Source: an uncultured Clostridia bacterium
GTDB taxonomy: Bacteria; Bacillota; Clostridia; Oscillospirales; Acutalibacteraceae
NCBI GenBank assembly: GCA_946004305.1
Contig: CAMFZJ010000067.1
Span: 1 to 6,940 of the forward strand
Direction of reading: 5' to 3'
DNA length: 6,940 nucleotides
Both the position numbers and the translations under genes were made by a program. Positions within the stretch are counted from its first letter, which is position 1. Every line of letters begins with the position of its first letter. This document shows positions 1-5,778 of the stretch, in pieces. The notes under the pieces were generated by a model that saw only the letters and a program-made list of their open reading frames with translations, made no database searches and was not told the origin of the DNA.

Positions 1-312
1 CAGGTTGTAACTTCAATTTCTAAGATTGCACACGTTGCAGCTAAGGGCGGCAAGTACGGCAACCCAACAAAGATAACTGTTAAGAAGATTAAGCCAATCA
101 AGAAGGGTAAGAAGGCTACAATTAAAGCTACAGTTAAGAACAGCAAGAAGAATGTTAAGACTCACGTTAAACTGCGTTACGAGTCAACTAACACCAAGAT
201 TGCTACAGTAACATCAAAGGGCAAGATTACCGCTAAGAAGAAGGGCACATGCTACGTTTATGTATATGCTCAAAACGGTGCATCCAAGAAAGTCAAGGTT
301 ACTGTTAAATAA
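1..312 (+). CDS. C-terminal fragment of a Big_2-type Ig-like surface protein (5' end outside window)
   Basis: The frame is open from base 1 to a TAA at 310-312, giving 103 residues with no start, so this is the end of a longer gene. The last 45 or so residues read as a bacterial Ig-like (Big_2) domain: the pattern YESTNTKIATVTSKGKITA, then KKGTCYVYVYAQNG, then a closing KVKVTVK strand. An earlier GGKYGNPTKITV stretch looks like the end of a preceding repeat or domain. Such domains usually act as spacers or adhesion modules outside the cell; the enzymatic or binding part, if any, lies upstream and cannot be judged. No LPXTG anchor or membrane segment follows the domain. The piece is very basic: 27 of 103 residues are Lys, with one Glu and no Asp. 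Lysine codons are 23 AAG to 4 AAA, which may reflect high expression. The domain call is from motif memory. Confidence 0.8.
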   Translation, partial: QVVTSISKIAHVAAKGGKYGNPTKITVKKIKPIKKGKKATIKATVKNSKKNVKTHVKLRYESTNTKIATVTSKGKITAKKKGTCYVYVYAQNGASKKVKVTVK

Positions 313-360
313 GTAAATCTTTAGATTAACGGTTTTTAGCTAATAATATTCGTAAATACA

Positions 361-400
361 GAAGCAAGGCGTGAAATAAAACTTCACACCTTGCTTTTTC
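361..400. terminator. Shared hairpin terminator between convergent genes
   Basis: The arms GCAAGGCGTGAA (364-375) and TTCACACCTTGC (383-394) enclose a 7-nt loop, and two more A-T pairs sit at the base (362-363 with 395-396). On the plus strand the stem has one C/A mismatch (370/388) and is followed by a T-run (395-399), fitting an end for the Ig-like gene. Read on the minus strand, the mismatch becomes a G-U wobble, so the stem is continuous, but the following T-tract is weak (CTGTATTT). It therefore probably ends both converging genes, with plus-strand termination the clearer case. Confidence 0.8.
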
Positions 401-427
401 ATATAATTGAGATAAGCATTAGCAGTA

Positions 428-1276
428 TTATTTTGTTATTCTGCTTTCAGCTGATTTTTCAAGATATTTGCAAATAGAAGCCCTTGTTTGCGTTGATGAA
501 TAATTACGGCATACTGTAGGTACAATAGAGCCAAGCTCGTACTGTCTTGCTTTTGTGTACAATGCTCCTGCAAAATACTCCTCTGAAAGCTCCTTAGGTT
601 TAAGACTGTCAAACTTATTGGGCATACGAAAATAGTAACTGTCATATACAAGCCCCGGTACACATACTGTCGGCGTAGCCCCTGACAGTACTATACAGTT
701 GCCTGACAAGGGCAAAAGTTCAGTAATTTGCAACGGAGCTATTACAAGGTCACAATCCATTAGCTGAATACGGTTACTGCTGATTTGTACAGTTGCCCCT
801 GTTTCATCAGTAATTCTTCGGGTTTCATTATGAAAAGCAGTAAGATTATCAGACACTACAACAACATTTGAGCTATACTTTAACAAACCGCCCAGTATTT
901 CCGTACATTCACCCTTTGGATCAAAAAAGCCTGTTTTGATAAGGTCAGCCCTTTCTCCAAGCTTCGACAGCACATAAATACCAAAATTTGCAGAAAGCCT
1001 GATTTTGAACTCTTTATTATCAAACCGCTTAAAGCCAAGCTCTGCCGGCAGTATTATATCTTCACTGCACAGCAGGTGATTACGCTGAGAACCTATAATT
1101 GAGTCCAGCTTAAACCAGTCAATTTTGCCGGTGCGGTTAATATATGTAATATGTCTTAGAGCAACACCTCTGGCACTTTTTACTTGGGTTTTTACAGAAT
1201 TTCCCCTAATTTTATTAAAAATATTCTTATACCAGTTTTCTTTTGGTAAAGATTCAATAGTTAAAGCAGTAAGCAT
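428..1276 (-). CDS. Conserved-looking protein of unknown function, possible Rossmann-like segment
   Basis: This 282-residue protein has no family I can name. No signal peptide or membrane segment is visible, so it is probably cytoplasmic. The N-terminal third holds a compact segment that looks conserved (DWFKLDSIIGSQRNHLLC, about 53-70, then LPAELGFKRF, 77-86). Residues 112-182 alternate hydrophobic strands and helices: LIKTGFFDPKGE, then NVVVVSDN (137-144), a charged helix (148-159), ATVQIS, and CDLVIAP (175-181). This suggests a Rossmann-type fold, but no clear GxGxxG is present. Cysteines occur at 70, 124, 175, 194, 205, 256 and 269, with no metal-binding spacing. The ATG at 1276 is the only reasonable start near the 5' end. 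Its ribosome binding site, GGGGG at 1284-1288, lies inside the terminator-like hairpin that follows the M23 gene. The gene may depend on readthrough from ftsE-ftsX-M23. The coding call is confident; the function is unknown. Confidence 0.8.
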   Translation of the reverse strand: MLTALTIESLPKENWYKNIFNKIRGNSVKTQVKSARGVALRHITYINRTGKIDWFKLDSIIGSQRNHLLCSEDIILPAELGFKRFDNKEFKIRLSANFGIYVLSKLGERADLIKTGFFDPKGECTEILGGLLKYSSNVVVVSDNLTAFHNETRRITDETGATVQISSNRIQLMDCDLVIAPLQITELLPLSGNCIVLSGATPTVCVPGLVYDSYYFRMPNKFDSLKPKELSEEYFAGALYTKARQYELGSIVPTVCRNYSSTQTRASICKYLEKSAESRITK

Positions 1277-1324
1277 AAAATAACCCCCACATATTTACTC
1301 ATAGTAATATATGCGGAGGTTTTA
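1274..1324 (-). terminator. Long hairpin terminator after the M23 gene
   Basis: Arms at 1282-1299 and 1303-1321 pair over 18 bp around a 3-nt loop (1300-1302), with one bulged base at 1308. On the minus strand the stem has no mismatches, because two positions (1286/1317 and 1289/1314) are G-U wobbles. On the plus strand the same positions are C/A mismatches, so the structure fits minus-strand RNA better. The minus-strand 3' arm ends in GGGGGTT and is followed by ATTTTAT, a good though short U-tract that runs into the next start codon. The plus side also has a strong T-rich tract (1320-1333), but no plus-strand gene leads into it. It most likely ends the ftsE-ftsX-M23 transcript, fully or in part. 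Confidence 0.75.
1284..1288 (-). promoter_or_regulatory. Ribosome binding site of the unknown gene, buried in a hairpin
   Basis: Read on the minus strand this is GGGGG, ending 7 nt before the ATG at 1276-1274. It is the only Shine-Dalgarno-like stretch at this start. All five bases pair in the 18-bp stem at 1282-1321, so the site would be hidden when the hairpin forms. Confidence 0.55.
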
Positions 1325-1355
1325 ATTTTTATTTATGTTTATTTTAGCTTTGAAA

Positions 1356-2594
1356 TTAATATTCGCTCATTGGATTATAAACCGCGCCGTTTAGTCTTGT
1401 TTCAAAGTGGAGGTGTGCGCCTGTTGACCAGCCTGTAGAGCCTACATAGCCTATAGTCTGACCTTTGCTTACGGAAGCGCCTGTCGATACAGAAGCAGAG
1501 GAAAGGTGACCGTAAAGTGTTGTCTTGCCACCTGCATGAGAAATAAGTACATAGTTACCGTATCCGCCGCCGCAACCGCAGGAGCCGGACTTTCCCCAGT
1601 TGTGAGAACAGCTGTTATTTGAAGAAATTACGGTACCGCTTGAAGCCGCCACAACTGTTGCTCCCATAATACCGCCGCCTGTAATATCAATACCCTTATG
1701 GCTATAGCCTCGGTTTTCATTAAACGGTGAAATTACATAATAGAAACCGGGAGTTGGCCATGTAAAGCCTGATGGTGAAACATTAATATTGCCGGGCGGA
1801 GTCGGTGTGCCTCCGTTATTCGGTGTGTTATTATTACTGTTATTTTTTGCAGCCGCTGCTGCCTCCAGCTTTTTGTAGTAAGCTGACAACTGACCTTGAA
1901 CTTCCTTTTCCTGTGCATCAAATTTATTTATCATTGATTCAGCGTCATTTTTGTCATCATAAAGAGATGCAAGAATTTCCTTATTTTTGTCCAATAAGGT
2001 TGAAAGTTTGTTCTGCTTCTTTTGAAGAACGGACTGAGCATCCTCCTGTTCCTTGCGCTGAACTACAAGCACAGCCTTTTCATCAGCAACAGAATCAAGC
2101 TCTGTTTTAATTTCGCTTATAAGCTTTTGGTCATAGTCTGACAAGGTTTCTACAAGCTCATATTTATCAAGAAAATCTGAGAAATCCTTTGCGCCTAAGA
2201 TAATATCAAGGTCTGAGGTATCTCCTGCCATATAAATTTCACGAATACGAAGCTTAAGAGCGTCCATCTGTTTCTTGATTTTTTTCTTAGCCTTATTGAT
2301 TACAGCCTGTTTCTCTGCAATACTTTTGTTAAGCTCAGAAATCTGCTGATGATATGTACTGATTTCTTTGGAAAGAACTCCAATCTGATTAACTAAAGTT
2401 TTGCTGTAAGCCTCTTTGCTTTCAATATCGGACTGAGTTTTATCAAGCTGTTCCTGATATTTTTTCTCTTTTTCCTGCAATTCGCTAATCTGCTTTTTGT
2501 AGTTGTCTGCTGTGGTGTCTGCAGATGTCAAAACCATAGACATGGGAGCACACAGCATAATCGCAACAAGTATTGCTGATAATACTTTCTTCAT
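1356..2594 (-). CDS. Secreted M23 peptidoglycan endopeptidase with PcsB/EnvC-like coiled coil
   Basis: This 412-residue protein starts with a signal peptide (MKK, hydrophobic 4-22, likely cut near TSA-DT at 25/26). A long charged coiled coil follows (about 30-245), broken near 120-150 by a YMAGDTSDLDIIL / FSDFLDKYELVE stretch like that of PcsB and EnvC relatives. A low-complexity Asn/Pro/Gly/Thr linker (about 250-275) leads to a C-terminal M23 (LytM) domain (about 280-412). All expected residues are present: Zn ligands H299 and D303 (HKGID) and H396, with catalytic H363 (YGHL) and H394 (HLHFE). M23 enzymes cut peptidoglycan cross-bridges or stems. The domain carries a Cys-rich insert (C329, C339, C341). 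The gene lies 30 bp after ftsX, with its own strong site AAAGGAGAGG. By analogy with PcsB, CwlO, RipC and EnvC, it is probably held inactive by its coiled coil and activated by FtsX. Unlike EnvC, its M23 site looks catalytically intact. Confidence 0.93.
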   Translation of the reverse strand: MKKVLSAILVAIMLCAPMSMVLTSADTTADNYKKQISELQEKEKKYQEQLDKTQSDIESKEAYSKTLVNQIGVLSKEISTYHQQISELNKSIAEKQAVINKAKKKIKKQMDALKLRIREIYMAGDTSDLDIILGAKDFSDFLDKYELVETLSDYDQKLISEIKTELDSVADEKAVLVVQRKEQEDAQSVLQKKQNKLSTLLDKNKEILASLYDDKNDAESMINKFDAQEKEVQGQLSAYYKKLEAAAAAKNNSNNNTPNNGGTPTPPGNINVSPSGFTWPTPGFYYVISPFNENRGYSHKGIDITGGGIMGATVVAASSGTVISSNNSCSHNWGKSGSCGCGGGYGNYVLISHAGGKTTLYGHLSSASVSTGASVSKGQTIGYVGSTGWSTGAHLHFETRLNGAVYNPMSEY

Positions 2595-2624
2595 ATAACC
2601 TCTCCTTTATCAGCCAAATAGAAT

Positions 2625-3527
2625 TTACCAACCTAAAATCTCGTTTCCTTCTTTTTTTAGATATTTACGAATAGAAATAAAGCCTGAAAGTGCGCCTACA
2701 AGGACACCGGCCAATGTGAATATTCCTGCTGTGTACCAAGCAACTTTAGAGAATGGAATAGCAGGGAATCTGATAATGTGGACAATAATCTCTACAATTC
2801 CGTCATAGAGAAACAGCATAGCTACAGTTGAAAGGATAGCTGCAATAAGACCTATTACAATGCCTTCAACAATAAAAGGAATACGCACAAAAGCGTTTGT
2901 AGCGCCGACTGACTTCATTATGCTGATTTCAAAACGGCGTGTATGCATTGTTGCCCGGATAGTATTAGAAATAATAAACAAAGAAATAATACCCAAAACA
3001 AACACAATAGCTACGCTTAATATCCGCACCAAATCATTTATTGAGGTTAGCTTTTTAGCAGTTTCAGAATGACTTGATACCTTATTTACACCTTTAATTG
3101 CCGTTATCTCTTTAACTGTGCTGTCATATTTGGACAAGTCTTCCATAGTGATTTTATATGCGTCAGGAAGTGGATTTTCGTTTTTCATATTTTCAAAAAC
3201 TTCTTTTCCAAGCTTATCCTTATATCTTTCAAATGCCTCTTCTTTTGAATAGAACTTAGCCTCTGTTACATTTTCAACTTTCTCAATATCTCTGCCTATA
3301 TATACTGCCTCAACATTTGAAACATTGTCGTCAAGATAGACAGTGGTTTCGTTTTTACCGCCTACGGATTCCACAATATTTGCAACATTCATAGAAAACA
3401 ATACGGCGCTTCCTGTCAGCACAAGGCAGGAAATAAGGACACAGACGGAAGCAACACTCATAAGACGGTTATTCCATACGTTTTTAATGCCCTCTTTAAT
3501 AAGATAACCAAAACCGCTTAAACGCAT
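2625..3527 (-). CDS. ftsX: Cell division ABC transporter-like permease FtsX
   Basis: The 300 residues match the usual FtsX length and layout. A short cytoplasmic N-terminus precedes TM1 (about 22-48). An extracytoplasmic domain (about 49-166) follows, then TM2 (167-190), TM3 (216-242) and TM4 (264-286), and a basic C-terminal tail. Between TM2 and TM3 lies the conserved cytoplasmic stretch with RRFEISIMKSVGAT (197-210), which couples to FtsE. FtsX does not transport a substrate; with FtsE it passes ATP-driven movement through the membrane to a peptidoglycan hydrolase, here probably the M23 protein encoded next. The start overlaps the ftsE stop by one base (TAATG). A strong AGGAGG (3535-3540) sits 7 nt upstream, inside the end of ftsE, so the two are likely co-translated in matched amounts. 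Confidence 0.95.
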   Translation of the reverse strand: MRLSGFGYLIKEGIKNVWNNRLMSVASVCVLISCLVLTGSAVLFSMNVANIVESVGGKNETTVYLDDNVSNVEAVYIGRDIEKVENVTEAKFYSKEEAFERYKDKLGKEVFENMKNENPLPDAYKITMEDLSKYDSTVKEITAIKGVNKVSSHSETAKKLTSINDLVRILSVAIVFVLGIISLFIISNTIRATMHTRRFEISIMKSVGATNAFVRIPFIVEGIVIGLIAAILSTVAMLFLYDGIVEIIVHIIRFPAIPFSKVAWYTAGIFTLAGVLVGALSGFISIRKYLKKEGNEILGW

Positions 3528-4309
3528 TACTCACCCTCCTCCAAAGCTTCTCCTGACTGTTCAGACTCCTGAAACTCATCATTTATAAAGCTGAAGTCCT
3601 CGTCAGTATATTCAATTTCATCATCCTCATCAATGATATTCTTTGTATCGCTTACAACCTTACCTTTATCGATAACCACTACACGTTTGTTGAAATGACG
3701 AACCAAATCATGCTCATGGGTTACAACAAGGATTGTAGTTCCCTGCTCATTAATTTTTGACAAAAGCTCTATAATTTCAAAGCTCATTTCAGGGTCGATA
3801 TTACCTGTAGGCTCGTCCGCAATAATAATTGCAGGGTTGTTTACCAAGGCACGAGCCAAGCTTACTCTCTGCTGTTCACCGCCGGAAAGCTCGCTTGGAT
3901 AGCTTTTAGCCTTGTGTGTAAGTCCTACCAGGTCGAGAATATAGGGTACTCTTGATTTTACCGCAGAAGGACGTGTACCGATTGCACGCATTGCAAAAGC
4001 CACGTTATCATATACTGTCATTTTATTGATCAATCGGAAATCCTGAAATACTATACCCATACTACGGCGGAGATAGGGAACCTTACGGCGCTTCATTGTA
4101 GAAACATTCTGACCGTTTACGATAATAGTACCTCTTGATGGAGTTTCCTCGTGCATTATCATTTTTAAAAATGTACTTTTACCTGCACCGGAGGCACCAA
4201 CAATAAACACAAATTCACCTTTTTCAATAGTGATGCTTGTGTTATTTAGAGCGTTAGTACCGGAAGGATAGGTTTTTGATACATTACGAAATTCAATTAT
4301 CTTATCCAT
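3527..4309 (-). CDS. ftsE: Cell division ATP-binding protein FtsE with an acidic C-terminal extension
   Basis: A complete ABC ATPase. Walker A GASGAGKST is at 38-46 (K44), the Q-loop at Q89 (VFQDFRL), the signature LSGGEQQR at 141-148, Walker B IIIADE at 161-166, the D-loop at about 169-172, and the H-loop at H198. The order ftsE-ftsX, the short N-terminus and the VFQDFRL motif identify FtsE rather than a general transporter ATPase. It works at the cytoplasmic face of the membrane with FtsX. Typical FtsE proteins end near 220-230 residues; this one has 260. The extra residues 226-260 contain 17 Asp/Glu and no Lys or Arg. The last codons (EEGE) also form the ribosome binding site of ftsX, so those residues may be partly set by that need. 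The start has the site AAAGGTGA just upstream. A hairpin lies 23 nt before the start codon, and I find no convincing promoter after it. Confidence 0.95.
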   Translation of the reverse strand: MDKIIEFRNVSKTYPSGTNALNNTSITIEKGEFVFIVGASGAGKSTFLKMIMHEETPSRGTIIVNGQNVSTMKRRKVPYLRRSMGIVFQDFRLINKMTVYDNVAFAMRAIGTRPSAVKSRVPYILDLVGLTHKAKSYPSELSGGEQQRVSLARALVNNPAIIIADEPTGNIDPEMSFEIIELLSKINEQGTTILVVTHEHDLVRHFNKRVVVIDKGKVVSDTKNIIDEDDEIEYTDEDFSFINDEFQESEQSGEALEEGE

Positions 4310-4332
4310 ATTTCACCTTTAACTTCAAATAG

Positions 4333-4362
4333 AAACTGCCCGATATAGTGGTCGGGCAGTTT
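4333..4362 (-). terminator. Perfect hairpin between the regulator gene and ftsE (terminator or attenuator)
   Basis: The arms AAACTGCCCGA (4333-4343) and TCGGGCAGTTT (4352-4362) pair perfectly over 11 bp around an 8-nt loop. On the minus strand the stem ends in TTT and is followed by CTATTTG, a weak U-tract. It begins 29 nt after the regulator's stop codon and ends 23 nt before the ftsE ATG. It could end the regulator transcript, partly limit readthrough into ftsE, or shape the ftsE leader. The ftsE ribosome binding site is outside the stem. Confidence 0.6.
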
Positions 4363-4391
4363 GAAAACTACGGAACAGCTACCGCCCGCTA

Positions 4392-5477
4392 TTAATATTT
4401 GGTTGGATTAGCTGATAAATATTTTTTAACCATTAATGCTACCTTAAACACGATAGCATCTTCAAATTCACGAAGGTCAAGACCTGTAAGCTTTTTAATT
4501 TTTTCAAGGCGGTACACCAAAGTGTTACGGTGTACGAAAAGCTTACGGGAGGTTTCGGAAACATTCAGATTATTTTCAAAGAACTTCTGAATTGTAAAGA
4601 GAGTTTCCTGATCCAGAGTTTCAATAGAGCCACGCTTGAATACTTCATTTAGGAACATATCACAGAGTGTTGTAGGAAGCTGATAAATCAAACGTGCAAT
4701 ACCAAGGTTGTCATAGCTTATAATATTGCGCTCTGTATCAAACACCTTACCTACCTCTAAAGCAACCTGAGCTTCCTTAAAGGAACGGGCAAGATCTTTA
4801 ATGCCTGTAACAGAAGTACCGATACCAACCACACAATGGGTATAAAACTCTGATGAAAGGGTATCTACAATTGAAGAAGCAAGCTTTTCAAGGTCTTTGC
4901 TGTCTGTTGATTCGTTAATTTCCTTAACAAGGGTAATCTCAGTTTCGTTAATGTTAATAACAAAATCCTTTGACTTGTCAGGAAACAAATTCTGAATTAT
5001 ATCAATTGCAGAAACATCGGTTTTTGATGTAATCTTAATAAGCAAACAAGCTCGTGTAACGTCTGAGTTAAAGTGAAGCTCTCTTGCCTTAAGATAAATA
5101 TCACCGGGCAGGATGTTATCCATAATTACGTTCTTAATAAAGTTAGAACGGTCATATTTTTCGTCATAGTACTGCTTGATACTTGCAAGAGAAACAGCTA
5201 AAAGCTGAACATATCTCTGTGCGTAATCATCATTACCCTGAACAAAAACCGTGTACTCGGGCTTTGAGTTATTTCCAAAAGACTTATATGTATCGCCGTT
5301 GATAACAAAAGGAACAGTTGAAATCAAAGTTTCTGTGTTAATGTTTTCATTAACCTCTCCGATTCTCCCAAGCTCAGAGCAAGCAATAATAACCGAAGTT
5401 TCATCAATAACGCCTATTGTTCTGTCAATAGCGTCCTTCATCTGGTGAATAATTCCCTGAAATAATCTGTTTGACAT
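4392..5477 (-). CDS. PucR/CdaR-family transcriptional regulator
   Basis: A 361-residue protein. Its C-terminus (about 290-350) is a PucR-type helix-turn-helix: LFTIQKFFENNLNVSETSRK, then LFVHRNTLVYRLEKI (303-326 covers the recognition unit), then the usual LTGLDLREFEDAIVFKVAL. The middle (about 135-260) resembles the degenerate GGDEF-like domain found in CdaR/PucR proteins, including the GIGTSVTGIKDLARSFKEA segment before the HTH. The first 110 residues are probably a sensory domain; I recognise no ligand site. Members regulate purine, sugar-diacid or amino-acid use, usually next to their targets. Here the downstream neighbour is ftsE, with no metabolic gene in view, so the target is open. 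The ATG at 5477 has a good GAGGAA 5 nt upstream, and a sigma-A-like promoter lies about 80-105 bp upstream. The gene may be its own operon or may lead the ftsE cluster by readthrough. Confidence 0.88.
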   Translation of the reverse strand: MSNRLFQGIIHQMKDAIDRTIGVIDETSVIIACSELGRIGEVNENINTETLISTVPFVINGDTYKSFGNNSKPEYTVFVQGNDDYAQRYVQLLAVSLASIKQYYDEKYDRSNFIKNVIMDNILPGDIYLKARELHFNSDVTRACLLIKITSKTDVSAIDIIQNLFPDKSKDFVININETEITLVKEINESTDSKDLEKLASSIVDTLSSEFYTHCVVGIGTSVTGIKDLARSFKEAQVALEVGKVFDTERNIISYDNLGIARLIYQLPTTLCDMFLNEVFKRGSIETLDQETLFTIQKFFENNLNVSETSRKLFVHRNTLVYRLEKIKKLTGLDLREFEDAIVFKVALMVKKYLSANPTKY

Positions 5478-5554
5478 ATGTATTCCTCAATTCTGCTTAT
5501 ATTTTATCAGCAAAAATATTAATCATAGAATAAAAAGCATATAACCATATATTA

Positions 5555-5583
5555 ATTTTACACAAAAACGATTTAAAAATCAA
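5555..5583 (-). promoter_or_regulatory. Sigma-A-like promoter for the regulator gene
   Basis: Read on the minus strand, TTGATT (5583-5578) and TAAAAT (5560-5555) are separated by exactly 17 bp. The -10 matches 5 of 6 consensus bases and the -35 matches 4 of 6. Transcription would begin near 5548, giving a leader of about 70 nt. AT-rich DNA yields chance matches, so confidence is moderate. Confidence 0.55.
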
Positions 5584-5656
5584 CCTTTATCACAAAAATA
5601 ATTGAAATTTTTTATAGAATTTGCCGAAAAGTGGAAAAAGTTGCACAAAAATAATA
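5558..5656. repeat. Three direct CACAAAAA repeats upstream of the regulator gene
   Basis: Copies start at 5561, 5591 and 5644, all in the same orientation. The second and third share CACAAAAATAAT; the first reads CACAAAAACGAT. The spacings of 30 and 53 bp are close to three and five helical turns. The first copy overlaps the -10 and spacer of the predicted promoter and the other two lie upstream, so they could be regulator binding sites. Chance is possible in DNA this rich in A. Confidence 0.35.
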
Positions 5657-5726
5657 ATAACACCTGCAAATAATCCAAAACTAATTTTTTAAATCACTTC
5701 GCAAAAGAGTTTTTAAGAAGAAAATA

Positions 5727-5766
5727 CAATATGTATAAAAGACTTCTCTAAAAAAGCAGAAGTCTT
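5727..5766 (-). terminator. Terminator of trxA-trxB
   Basis: Arms AAGACTTCT (5739-5747) and AGAAGTCTT (5758-5766) pair perfectly over 9 bp around a 10-nt loop. On the minus strand the stem runs into TTTTATACAT. It begins 12 nt after the trxB stop codon, where a rho-independent terminator is expected. Confidence 0.8.
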
Positions 5767-5778
5767 ACACATAATTAT

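Larger units (their letters stand above)
5478..5778. other. AT-rich intergenic region between trxB and the regulator gene
   Basis: This 301-bp stretch has no credible coding frame. From right to left it holds the trxB terminator (about 5727-5766), an AT-rich stretch with three CACAAAAA-type repeats (5558-5656), a sigma-A-like promoter for the regulator gene (5555-5583), and the regulator leader with its GAGGAA site. Both flanking genes point to the minus strand, so all upstream control of the regulator should lie here. Confidence 0.75.

Noticed and set aside
1261..1302. Tiny 12-codon minus-strand frame starting at the ATG in the hairpin loop (possible leader peptide)
   Set aside because: It has no ribosome binding site of its own, and a frame this short is expected by chance.
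1374..1405. Possible promoter for the unknown gene inside the end of the M23 gene (TTGAAA and TATAAT on the minus strand)
   Set aside because: The two boxes are 20 bp apart, too far for a normal sigma-A promoter, and both lie in coding sequence of the M23 C-terminus.
1805..2110. 101-codon plus-strand frame opposite the coiled-coil region of the M23 gene
   Set aside because: It lies wholly antisense to a well-supported gene, resembles no protein, and is explained by the repetitive codons of the coiled coil.
2540..2594. Possible lipoprotein signal around Cys15 of the M23 protein
   Set aside because: The residues before the Cys (IML) do not fit a lipobox, and a normal signal peptidase I site near residue 25 fits better.
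5501..5530. Second promoter closer to the regulator gene with a TAAAAT -10
   Set aside because: No sequence at 16-18 bp upstream resembles a -35 box; the promoter at 5555-5583 is better.
5585..5650. DnaA-box-like words (TTATCACA and TTTTCCACT) suggesting a replication origin
   Set aside because: Each differs from the TTATCCACA consensus, there is no cluster of good boxes, and no dnaA, dnaN or other origin genes are nearby.
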